NCBI GenBank assembly: GCA_903813345.2
Contig: CAIIXF020000008.1
Location: 19,020,822 to 19,084,821 of the forward strand
Origin: Owenia fusiformis
Taxonomy: Eukaryota > Annelida > Polychaeta > Sabellida > Oweniidae
Direction of reading: 5' to 3'
DNA: 64,000 nt
Within the stretch, counting starts at the first letter, position 1. The number at the start of each line of letters is the position of its first letter. A program made the position numbers and the translations under genes. This document shows positions 10,901 through 22,000 of the stretch, piece by piece. Below the pieces are notes generated by a model. That model made no database searches, had not been told where the DNA came from, and saw only the letters and a list, made by a program, of their open reading frames with translations.

Positions 10901-12843
10901 ATAACGGTCATAGTAGAACTAAGCCTAAATCTCTACATTACCACCCTCATACCTGTCCTTGCAATACTATATTCACTGCCCCCAGGATTCCGTGTTTGCA
11001 GAGCGCGGACGGAATTTGCCTCTGCCCGCGGAATTGCAGAATCAACTATTTTGGTCAATTTCCGCGGAATTTTCCGCAGAATCCATATATTTTCCAAAAG
11101 TTTAAAAAGTCAGTCTTACCTGTAACAATTTGACACGTTTTCAGTCAAATCCCTTGCAGAAATAACCCAAATTATGCGAAGTGAAAATTCTAAACGCCAT
11201 CGTTTGATTTCTGCCGTTAGATGGCAGCATGTATGTAGTGACTGAGACTGACTACCTGACTATCACGATATTTTCCCGTTTACTGGTTCGAAAACCATTA
11301 GTTTTTCTTTCGGTTCTCGTCAGAAAGTTAAACAAAGACATAAATTAATAACAGTTATTTATATTATTAAGTTATTGATCGAAAACTTCGAACTCCAATG
11401 AGATATTACACTTAAAACCTGATTTACATATATCGTGATTCCCATTATGCACCCGATCCTCCGTGTTTGAAGTTTCGAAAAATGTGAAATTTGAAATAAA
11501 ATCTGAATAAAACATTTAAAATGGATCGTTTCGTAAAAAAAATAAAAGAACCAACACATTCCTCTAAAATTTCAGCAAACCAAAGAACAGTTCTTGATTT
11601 TTTTTATAATAACCGCAAAAAAATGCCGCGAATATCCGCGGAATTTCTGCAGAATTAGCCCTTTCTTCTTGCAGAATTCACTAATTTCACTTGCAGAATT
11701 GAGCATTTTAACTTGCAGAAAACTGGGGGGAGTGTATATTACATTGTCACGGTCATACCAGGCTTTGCGATCCCATAATACATTGTCATGGTCATGCCAG
11801 GTTTTCAAATACACATTGTCACGGTCAATTATAGCAATCATAAATTTCTACATTACCACTCTCATACCCGAACTTGGAATACTATATCACATTGCCATGG
11901 CGGTCATACCAAGCCTTGCAATACTATATTACATTGCCATGGTCATGCCAGGCTTTGCAATACACATTGTCACGGTTATAGCAGTCCTAATCCTAAATTT
12001 CTACATTACCACTCTCATACCTGAACTTGCAATACTATATTACATTGTCACGGTCATGCCAGGCCTTGCAGTACTATATTACATTGTTACGGTCATACCA
12101 AGCCTTGCAGAACTATATTACATTGTCACGGTCATGGCAGGCATTGCAATATAATACAGCATTGTCGCGGTTATACCAGGCTTTCACGATAACATTACCA
12201 CGGTCACGGCAGGATCCTTGCGCTACTTAAAAAACACTGAATAACATGATGACAGTTACGCCAGGCGTTAGTCTTGCAACAGAAAGGGTCTCCAATTGGG
12301 ATTCTGACCAATTGGGTTTGGAAGACTAGGATTAGATTCAAACGATGGGGATTTGGAAGATTGGAATTTGGACGATTGGGATTTATACCATTTGGATTTA
12401 GACCAATGGAATTCAGACCATCGTGATGGAGCAACGGCGGGTCCTCAAGTTTCTGTTTTTTCGTAAATCCGTTTTGGATGTTCACACTCCACAAGTTCAT
12501 TTTGTGTATCCAGGTGGAAAATAACACCGTCAAATCAATACGTGTGTCCAAAAATATGCAAAGTTTTCCATCATACCTAGGCCATATAGGCCTACACAAT
12601 TGAAAATAAATAAAAAACTCCATAAAGTGGGCGATAATGAGTGTATTTTATAAATAACTTATCATTTAGCATGTTTACCTGTCCCAATGTTGGACCAAGT
12701 GGTGGAGCAGGGGTTGCCTTTCCAGCAGGTATATCTAACGCCATAAATGGCCCATGTTTCACCTTGTCTACGACCTTTTTAGCTGATTTTGCAACCCTTC
12801 GAACTGCCGACATCTTGGAGTCCGGCTTTTTCCCACAATGCAT
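7926..12843 (-). CDS. MRPL11: Mitochondrial ribosomal protein L11 (uL11m), exons 1 and 2, 3' part not found
   Basis: uL11m sits at the base of the L7/L12 stalk of the mitochondrial large ribosomal subunit. Exon 1 is 12843-12679 (start either at 12843 or at the in-frame Met at 12813, which fits the usual length better) and ends [11 protein letters not shown] before a gtaaac donor. Exon 2 is 8021-7926, after a ttttcag acceptor, and reads [16 protein letters not shown], then [16 protein letters not shown], before gtaag. Both junctions are phase 0. The Pro-rich [12 protein letters not shown] loop, QFCKxFNExT and KEGxPLPTxI are hallmarks of L11. The PDRTF block and C-terminal domain should lie at lower coordinates, but I could not find them, so they probably lie outside the window. 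Intron 1 (4.66 kb) holds a TIR element and a large foldback. The gene is head-to-head with SF3B2. Confidence 0.92.
8034..8078 (+). repeat. Stray copy of an SF3B2 Gln-repeat unit
   Basis: About 43 bases, TGGAACAGCAAAGAATAGC followed by AGAAGAACAGCGGAGAATTG, match 22258-22300 of SF3B2 exon 4 (encoding EQQRLAEEQRRMA) at about 40 of 43 positions. The copy lies just upstream of the MRPL11 exon 2 acceptor. Read on the MRPL11 strand it gives a pyrimidine-rich tract ending in the ttttcag acceptor. Confidence 0.8.
8194..9504. mobile_element. Non-autonomous TIR element filled with an AGGTCA-rich minisatellite
   Basis: The left end ATGTCACCACCTAAAA and the right end TTTTGGTGGTGACAT form terminal inverted repeats. 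Between 8215 and 9350 about eight tandem copies of a unit of roughly 140 bases contain GACCTTTTTTGACCTT, GAGAAGGTCATTGAAGGTCA, TCTAAAGTCAGATTTGAA and ACATGTAGATGATTTTGAAA. A GC-rich tail at 9408-9460 has CCAACC/CCGCC repeats and ends in a perfect hairpin at 9480-9504. Shorter relatives with the same ends are at 35825-35955 and 58697-58845. There is no coding capacity. Confidence 0.8.
9505..10265. other. MRPL11 intron sequence with a degenerate GGTCCGAATC-type array
   Basis: Between 9805 and 9965 a degenerate 13-15-base motif of the type GGTCCGAATCCTAAT repeats about ten times. Related arrays in the other orientation occur at 10370-10500 and 12290-12420 inside the neighbouring foldback. At 10090 a tract reading ACAGGGTGGTCAAAAAATGG resembles a mariner-type terminus. 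No exon was seen. Confidence 0.5.
10266..12618. mobile_element. Large foldback element in MRPL11 intron 1
   Basis: The arm at 10266-10335 (with CAATTGTGTAGGCCTATATG and ATGATGGAAAACTTTGCATA) is repeated inverted at 12545-12618. A second arm pair is 10500-10730 against 12060-12280, sharing CAGTGTTTTTTAAG, GCGCAAGGATCCTGCC and CCTGGTATAACCG. The inner part carries a minisatellite at about 11735-12180 built from ACATTGTCACGGTCATRCC and AGGCYTTGCAATAC. There is no transposase. Its right end is only about 60 bases from the MRPL11 exon 1 donor. Confidence 0.8.
10974..11734. mobile_element. MITE nested inside the foldback element
   Basis: The termini CACTGCCCCCAG (10974) and CTGGGGGGAGTG (11723-11734) are inverted repeats. 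Next to them, GCGGAATT/TTCCGC and TTGCAGAATT words recur on both sides. The flanking minisatellite units continue on either side, so this element was probably inserted into the foldback. Short open frames inside are not recognisable. Confidence 0.65.
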
Positions 12844-13077
12844 TAGACTACTTTCACTTTCGGTTTCTAAATCACTTGTTATTATGAATCGGATACCATA
12901 GCATTCCCTAACACTACACTAACACATTGGAAATGTTGACATCTTTAGATTAAGTCACTATCCTGGCTCACTTCCTCGAGCAAAATAGTAGAATAAAGCA
13001 GAGTTTTCTTCACCACGAATCACAAGTCCGGAATATAGGTCAGGGTAAAAGGTAACCCACGTTAGTTTATCGAAAAC
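12844..13077. promoter_or_regulatory. Shared divergent promoter region of MRPL11 and SF3B2
   Basis: The start codons of MRPL11 (minus) and SF3B2 (plus) are 234 bases apart, so both 5' UTRs and transcription starts must fall here. No TATA box was seen. ACTTTCACTTTCGG near 12850 and CTCACTTCCTCG near 12967 are possible ETS-type sites, but this is only a motif resemblance. The arrangement is the usual compact bidirectional promoter of housekeeping genes. Confidence 0.7.
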
Positions 13078-16000
13078 ATGGAGGAAGGAAGCTCGAAAAC
13101 CGAGTTGCAGAAATTGAGGGTTGTTGACCTCAAGCAGAAGCTAACTGCAGTGGGACTGACGACAACAGGTACGTTCATATACCAGGAATAGTACTAATAC
13201 ATTTTTGTAGAAGAAGGCTTGAGTGTGACACCTAAATTTTGGATAGAAAAACTTAAAAATTTAAAAAAAATAATTTCATAACAAAAACATACAATAGGAA
13301 ATAAACTTATTAATGCAACAAGGGATTTCCTAGGTCGGTGTTTTTTATTACGGAGTGGCTCCAGGACCGACAATTGTCGGTACTGGAGACTGTCCAGGGG
13401 TATTTGCTGGGGTACCGACAATTGTCGGCACTCTATCGTCACCTAGTAGTGTCAGATAGAGAACCGACAATTGTCGGTACGCAAGTGGCTGCTACGTGTT
13501 TTTGCTAGAGAGCCGACAATTTCATAAATAAATCTACTACTTTTATTTCACAAAGAACCTCATCACTGGTAGTCTAGTGGTTAGCGAGCACGACTCGTAC
13601 ACGCTCGGTCCCGAGTTCGAATCCCGGCAGGACCTACATTTTTCTTTTGAGGGGGGGGCATAGTGCTTCTTTTGCAGTATGGAATCGTACAGGCATTAAC
13701 TTGTAGTGAGCCATAATTTATTTCGACAAAAATTGATTCAACTTCAATCAAAATTGTCCTACAAGCTTCAATTAAAAAACATTTTAAAGCTCTTTTCTTG
13801 TTCTATCTTATTGGTCGATATATACAATTAGGGGAGGGGATGCTTTCGCCCTCGTCGACCTCTACCCTTACTACGCCATGGCACAGGAGAAATATCTCAT
13901 TTGGAATATATCACTGTTTACTTTGTGTTTGGTAGCTCTCTCATGCGAGATGGAATCGTGGCCATAATTGACTAACTGGGAGCCAAATGCAACTTCCATC
14001 AAAAATTGTGCTATAAGGTATGAGTACCGTAATCCAACACCAAATTCGAAAATTCATAACAATACTTTGCTCATATGGCGTTCGTGACCAACTATGAAAC
14101 GCTTACCCCCATAGTGTTATATATCAAAATGCACCTGTCCATATAGGGGTTCGATTGACCTACATCAAATTATAGGGAGTCAGGTTACTTTTTGAGATAT
14201 CAGCGTCCGTTTATTGTAACTCGCGTTTGCTACCACTTCCTCAACTCTGATATGACGGGCAAACGCGTAGTAAACATACTCACGTTCGGAACTATTTTGA
14301 CCTACATCGCTATTTTCGTAATTTAAATGAAAGTTGAACTCTTCTTTATTTTGATACCAAATAGTGGCATACTAGGTACCCTAGACGCCAACTATGGGTT
14401 ATTTAGAATGATACCACAGGTTTTTAAATGGACTATATACCTTTTGGCGGATGGATATGGAACCTCATACCATACGATAAACTCTAAATAAAAAACATTC
14501 TAGCAATTTTCTTCTATCTAATGGGTAGCAAACGCCCCTTTCTACGCCTGATCGGCTCAGGAGAAATATCCTGTCTGTTTAGAATATATATAGCCGTTTA
14601 CTCTGCATTAATAGCTCTCTAACGTCTTACTTGTTCATGTTTTTTTATTGGGTTTTCAACGTTTACTACCATTCCCTGTTCCCGGGCTACCATTTTTTGA
14701 CTGGGTTTGGTAATCCCCGGGTAACCGGGGCTAATGCCCTCCCCGGGTTTTGCACTTGTTCCCAAAATATCCGTATGATATCTGAAATATCCCCCCTCGC
14801 ATTGCGCATGCGCCAGAAAATTCGAAAATCAATATTTGTCGGTCCTCTAGCGTGTAAACACAGCATATCTCCCGTACCGACAATTTATTTGTCGGTCCTC
14901 TAGCGTGTCACCACATCAGAGTCTAGAGTACCGACAATTGTCGGTACTCTAGCCTTTACGTTTTTATTATATATTATAATAGATGATTCTCCTTTTTGTT
15001 ATCGAACATGCGCATTACGTTATTTCTTACCTTCTTCTAAGGCCACTATATCGGGGTCCTATAGCGTGGCCTTCGTCCAAAGATAAATCCCTGCATGTTT
15101 TTTACTGCTGTATAGGGGCAGTGTGTCGGATAAGCGATCGCCATTTGCCAAATGCCATCAGAAAATACATCTGGCAAACAATTTTGATGGAGCACTTGCC
15201 ACAGCGGTGATCTGGAATCAAGTCAGACTTGAAAACACAGACGTCAAGTAAGTTTCTGGTGAAAACCGGAGCATAGATTATTTAGAGGACTGGAAACAAG
15301 AATGACCTACCTTTTTATTTCCCGAATCTCGCCTGAAATTAGCTCATCTTGGTGACTGTAACCTGTATATCTGTATTAATAGAGTCTTTTTGTATCGCAT
15401 CTGCCTCAATTTTAAAGTTTTATTGGTATTTTTAATATGATTTCACTGTTTTTGTGAACTGGTGCGATCAGCCAAGCAAATGGCAGCTGACCTGTTCAAA
15501 GTACTTTTAGTACTAATTTTCGCAAGTGACAATAGTTTTGGAAACAATATTATACTAAATAGATTACTAAGCATCTAAGGTTAGTAAAACTACATGAACA
15601 ACTGAGTCAATAGTGATAAATAGGCCAACACGAATTGGCAGAATTGAAATAGACTGCCATCTTGTTTCCAGTCCTCTTAAAAAATCTATGCTCCAGCTTT
15701 CGCCAGAAACGTACTTGACGTCTGTGCTTGAAAACCTGAAGATAATGGCATATTTCTGTAGCCGAGATCGAAAATCCAGAACATCCTGATATTCCTTCTT
15801 GATAGACCCCGAAACGTTTTTTTATCATTGATTCTGATTGTGCTCTCGATTTATCTATTCGAGATTTCTGATTGGTCGAAGAGATCAGACGCGCATAAAA
15901 ACTGTGCAGAAGCTATCGCTGAAAAAATCTTTTTAAACTCAGACATTTCCTTCTTCATTCATCAATTTAGTATAATGTGGAAAGTACCAAATGATAGATA

Positions 16001-19000
16001 TTTATCGTGATAATGCACTGAATTACAAAATGTGCCACTTTTTCCGCATTTTAGTGTAAGTAATGATGAAGTACTCTATTATCACATCTTCTGGATAGCT
16101 AACTTAGAATTTACAGCCAGTTACTAGTGTCAGACAATAACAACATTTCATCAAGTTTTCGAAATATCGCCATTTTTCTTGGAGCTATTTATTTTAAATT
16201 TAGACGAAATCCTGACGAAATGATGCAATATCTCATCAAGGAGCCCAGCCAGTTCCATTTTAATTGATGATTTATTTATCTGGCGATTTTTAGAATATTT
16301 AATAAATTTATAACATGCCGGCCATTAGCTTTTTTCAAATGGTTCACAGTGTTCCAGATGAATTTACTTCTAGCCAAGAATTGGCTAGAGACGCGAGTAA
16401 GTTATTTTGCTTTATCATTGATCAGGCCTATTGTCAGATTATCGCTTAGTCTGGATCAGAGAAACCAATCTTTCTGGCCCATTTATCTACTCCTGGAATC
16501 TGAAATATCATTCATTGGTCTGGGCCAAACAAGCTCCAATAGAACAATATGTGTATTTACCCTTGAAGAAACATACTACTTTTTCAGTGTACAATATGCG
16601 CGCGCTTATATCTGAATAGACGTTAGTCATTAAAAGATATACCTGACGTGTTTGTTCTTAGTATTACATTTTGTAGGTTTCCATTTTTGGATGGCTGCTA
16701 ATCAATAAGAAACATTTAATGTAGCAAAAAGAAAAATTCTTCTGCAATCTGTGTGTAATCTTGTAGAATATCAAGAAATTTTGGCTGCTTATTCTATTCA
16801 GTACAAGATTTATTCAGAACAAAAACAAATTGAGGAATCTTGAAAAATCGTATGTACTGTCCACCATATTTGTTTCCAGTCTAACTACGACATAGATAAA
16901 TCACAAATCTTCTGAACAAATAGTAATTTATTTGGAATGTATTGATTCCCGGGAAATATATCTTAATTCCATGAAAACTTGACAAAATGTTTGGCACATT
17001 TCAACATCAATTTTATAAACAAAACACCACATTTGCATGTAATTTATTACAGGTTGTGTAGACCATTATTGCCTGATTTATTGCAAAAACATTGACTTAT
17101 GCATGTTGGTCTTATCTCATATCTTAGAAGCTTATCTGTTAAAAAAATCTTAATATATTTTACTGTGTCATGTGCCTATCCATTTAGCAATTCAGTAGTA
17201 AACTTTCTAATGAAAAAATAAATCTTCAAGATTTGTTGCATTATCTAGCAAAAATCACTGAATCCCCTTCCATTCATTTTGTCTGATTACCAGCGTGACT
17301 AGCAATATACAAGTATTTGCCAAAGGTCAAAATGGAAAATCTAACCCAAGTCTTAACTTTTGAAAAATGACAGCCATATATATTTGTCCTCCAGGGTTCA
17401 TAGATTCAATATTAGGTTTAGCCTTGCCCAAGTAGGTATTTTTTTACTTATCTGATCTTGAATTATTACCGCCTTGTACAATCCAATACATCTCCGCTGA
17501 TATTATGCTGAGTTATTCAGCGGTTTCGAGATTTCCATAATATCTACGCTATCAAAGGTACCACGAAACCTTATTGATTGACAAGATCGCATGGACACGA
17601 CGTGTGACTTCAGGCTGATTGACCAATCAAAACGTTATCAGGTTGACCTGCATAAACAATGTAAACTTCCCGTCTACCACTTGAAATTCAATGATCTGAT
17701 CGAGTATTTCTTTAGAGTTACAATATATTATGTAATTAATTAATGTACATTGGAATGTAAGAGTCATTAATATAAATTAAATCATGCGATCCAATGTTGA
17801 TTTAAAACTGATTTTGCGATGAAATGCACGAAGACCTAGTCCATGTTGCGGGCCACGTAGTCGTCGATCAGTGATTGAATTGCAGCCTACATGTTCGATT
17901 TTTTGAATTCACTGATCGTTTCAACCTTTATTGTTGAAAACTTCTCACATCCGATTATCCAATCGATGCTCCGGCATCCACTAAACTCTGATTGACACTT
18001 ATCTGATAAAATATTTGTATTTTCATGATGAATTCGTGTAAGATTTGTTTGTGAAAAGTCCTGGTGAAAAGTGTACTTGTTTTTGATTGTGCATAATAAT
18101 GAGCTAACGCTGCAGCGCCGTTGTTGATTGGTCAAATTTTACCGACATTAATATTGGGTCGGTAAAGCACGTGGCTTTCTCTTGGGTACAAGGGGGTCAT
18201 AATAGAAATCAAGATAAGTAAAAGAGACTTGGGCAAGGCTATATTAGGTTGAAATATGTTTATAGTTCAAGAGAATGACAATCAATGCTAATATTTGTCA
18301 AATCTTGTTAAATGAACTGAAACTATTGATGCAAAGCAGTAATTGTGGGATTTGATACTTTAAAAGCTTGACTTTCATGGAGAACAATATAGTTCAATGT
18401 TTAAGATGTTTGATGACCATTAAAATCATAATGCCCAGCTGATATTTTATTTGTACATGACATTTTATTTCTAAGTAAAGTAATGTATAAAATGTAGTAG
18501 AAATGCTCACAAATATTTTGTTTTATATTTTACAGGGTTGAAAGCAGACTTGGTGAATCGGCTCCACCAGCACTATTTACAGGTAAGTTGTGTAAAAATA
18601 ATTTTCAGTCTCCCCATCATTACAGCAACCAGGTGAAAAATCTGAATATTAATGTCACCCTGTTCAAAAAGTTTTGCACCCTAATCCTAAGGCTGAGGGA
18701 TGACGAATAAGATATTTTTCATCGAGATGTGTTAGGATTTAGCATCTAATGAGAAAAAATCCTATTTGTTGATCACAACTTTTTTTACTGAGGAACCAGG
18801 ACCTTTATAATTTTTCATTCATGTATAATTCATCAAAATTTTCAATTATGAATGATCACTGAATTTTTCTTCATATGTTGGCCAGACCATCAACAGGAAT
18901 TATAGACATGTGTTTTTATTTAACCTTTCACAACAATAGATGTCAAGTCAGTCTTATTATTAAAAGGTAATATGTAAGAATAATGAAACCAATAAAATAG

Positions 19001-22000
19001 CATATGATACAAGTATAGTGATTATTAGGGATGATTCATTTATTTTAAGGATGCTACAGTCATAAAATATAACTAAATTTACCAAGACAAATGAATGAAT
19101 GCTTTGGTCTAGAACAAAATTGTTGTCTCATAATTCCATAATATCATAATCACTGTCTCTTTTATGTTTTTGAAAATGAGAAATTTTGTCATCTCATTGA
19201 TGATTTGAAAAATTATACTCAGAAATGGGTATATGAAATAGCTTCCATTTTCATATTTTGGTTTGGAAAAAGAGTTGATTTTTCAAAATCCTTTTTTGCT
19301 CAATTGAGTTTGATCTTTAAGTGCATGCCCTGAATTGTAATGGTTCTTGAATTCCTTTGTGATATCATTACCAGTCTAAGTATAGAATCAAATAGTTTAA
19401 CCAAAAATCCCTTAATAGATAATATAGACAGATACATATAAATGTCTCATGTTTTAAGACTAAGATTATTATTTTCCAAGTTAAATCAAATGGTTCATCA
19501 ATAAGATACGCCTTAGATAGACAAATATGATTAATGTGTCTCAGGTAGTATCATATCATTATTAAAATAGCTTGATGGCAATATACAGTAAAACCTGTCT
19601 AATAAAACACCTTTGTATACAATTGCACAGTTGAGACCCAGTTTGATACAGGTTAATTTTTTTTTCATTTGAACAGAATATTGATTTTTCAGTTGTTAAT
19701 TTACTTGTTATGTATTCTCAAATTAAAGCCACATTGTGCTTTAGAGATGATAAAATAGTAAAAATATATTCTGCTAGAAATCAAGCAGTGGAGGTCTACA
19801 TGACCTGTTATAAATACTAATAACTGACGTTATCATCACAAAATGTATGACATTGCTGTTTTTTAGAAATTACTTAGAAAACAATCATAAATTTACAGTG
19901 AACAGAGGGGAGAGTAATTCTAGATAGTTTATTCCCTCCCAATCTCTGTGACAATAACTTCATACATATGCATATTACAGGACATGTAGACTACCACTTG
20001 TTGATTTATAACAAAAATATTGAGTTTTTCATGCTGGTGACATTTCACTTTTTAAATAGATCTCACATCCTAATTAGAAGCATATCAGTTAAGAAAAAGA
20101 ATCCTAGAAAACCCTACAGATTTTAACATTTGAAGAAATTACCTACTCCCCTTTGTTCATTTTTTCCAAAGACCAGGCATGTACAAAATGCTTTCAATTG
20201 TGTCCTTAAAATGTTAATATTGATATGTTCATATGTCACAGGTTTTACTGTACAATGATCAATAACTACAATTATTAGTTTATTTATGTCTCCATTTTGT
20301 AGTTGTATAACAATAGCAAACCTTGGATGTAGATAATTACAGAGTAAACTACGGTCACCCCGACATCTAATATTACTTAGTTTTAAACCTATGCAGAAGA
20401 TAAATTAATAATCTTAGGATCTTCTTAAAAAGACTTGACCTAGATGTATTTCGATCACATGGACCTTGCATTGAACTTGGTGATAAAAACTTAATTGAGT
20501 TTATGTCACTATTGAAAGTGTAGCAAAAAGACGGTATTATCTAGTGCAATTTATGGGATTGCTGACATAGAGTATTACAGAGCAGTATGGAGCAGATAGA
20601 TGCACAGGTGTCTGATACAGGAGTATGTCATATTGAATTCATGTACAAAATAGGGAGCTAAATGGTAGAGTTACAGGGATCAAGTTAATAAGCATGGAGG
20701 CATCAGATAGTTAAGAAATACATAATGTAATCAGTTGGTTTGTTCCAATAATTTGGATTTTATTACAGGATGTTTCTTCACTGAATATTAGTGCATGCAT
20801 GGATTACATAATTTCTTTGTGACCTTGGTTCCAGCTTTTATAGAACTAAGAAATATGACAAATGTTTAGGCCTATAAATGCTCTTTAATTTACACTGGGC
20901 TTCCTATTTGTTGTTTTGCAGGCTGCGCCAGCACAACCAGATGTATCCAGTCCACCAGCCATTGGATCCCCAGGTTAGTTTTTTTTTCTATATTTATCCT
21001 GCATCAATCCTTCCCCCCAAGTATAGATATTGGGAGGTTAAAACAAGGGCCCGATGCAAGACATCTTTGCATCATTAAATTAATATTTTATCGCTTTATC
21101 ACTCTTGTCATGTACATTTAATGCTTTATGATTCTTGTCATGTTGATTGATTAAATAATTTTTACTATTGCAGGTTTAATCAATATTTTCTATTTCAGTT
21201 AGTATTGTTGTTATATTTAGCATATGGTTAAACTCAATTTAATATCAAGATGACATTGAGGGGACAACCGGTCTGATTCTATAATCTTGGCTTACATATA
21301 TTATAGTCTGTGTATCATGTTATTTTACATGGACACAACAGTAAAGATGTTGATGAATAAAACCAGTGAACAATTAACATCTATAGATGAAAGGTTTTAA
21401 AAACGCTCTTTTATTTATTTTAATGTGTCCAAAACACAGATGTGTAGCACAAAGAAGTCTTTTACACTGAATGTTAAACATACAGAAGTGTTTTACCCTG
21501 AATGTTTAACAGATGGATCGTTTCACTCTGAATGTTTCATATACTCGTACATAATTGTTTTACCCAGGATGTTTAACATACAGAAGTATTTTACAATGAA
21601 TATTTATATGAGTTCACAACATGAGGCACAACAAAGGTGTTCGTTTGAAGTTAATTTCTCCAATCACAGTTTTTTCTAAAAAGTCTGTCATATTTCCTTT
21701 TTTTGAATAAGGATAATGGATATCACTTGACTGCAGGATTGTTAAAACTCTCTCCTGGAATGCTATATTATATAAGGGACATTTTAGATTTTCTTATTCT
21801 AAAGATAGTATTACAATGAATAAAACAGCATAAAAGATGAAACTTTTTGCTTTCTTACGATAATCAGTTCTCATTTTATTGTCTAATTATTCATCCCTCT
21901 ATGTTCAGATATGGGGCAACCAGGGATGTTTCAACAACAACAAGGGATGCCTGACCCTCAACAAATGATGATGGACCCTCAGTTAATGGGACAGCCTCAA

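Larger units (their letters stand above)
14945..18535. other. Rest of SF3B2 intron 1: repeats, no exon
   Basis: Apart from the two inverted-repeat elements listed separately (15222-15742 and 17407-18251), I see only AT-rich sequence. Parts of 16940-17340 resemble 19980-20200 (similar words around a GTAGACCA, TTGATTTAT, CATGCTGGT order), which suggests copies of one dispersed repeat in introns 1 and 2. Confidence 0.4.

Noticed and set aside
13564-13636. Functional tRNA gene
   Set aside because: Boxes A and B are good, but the acceptor stem does not pair and no normal anticodon arm forms; kept only as a tRNA-like repeat.
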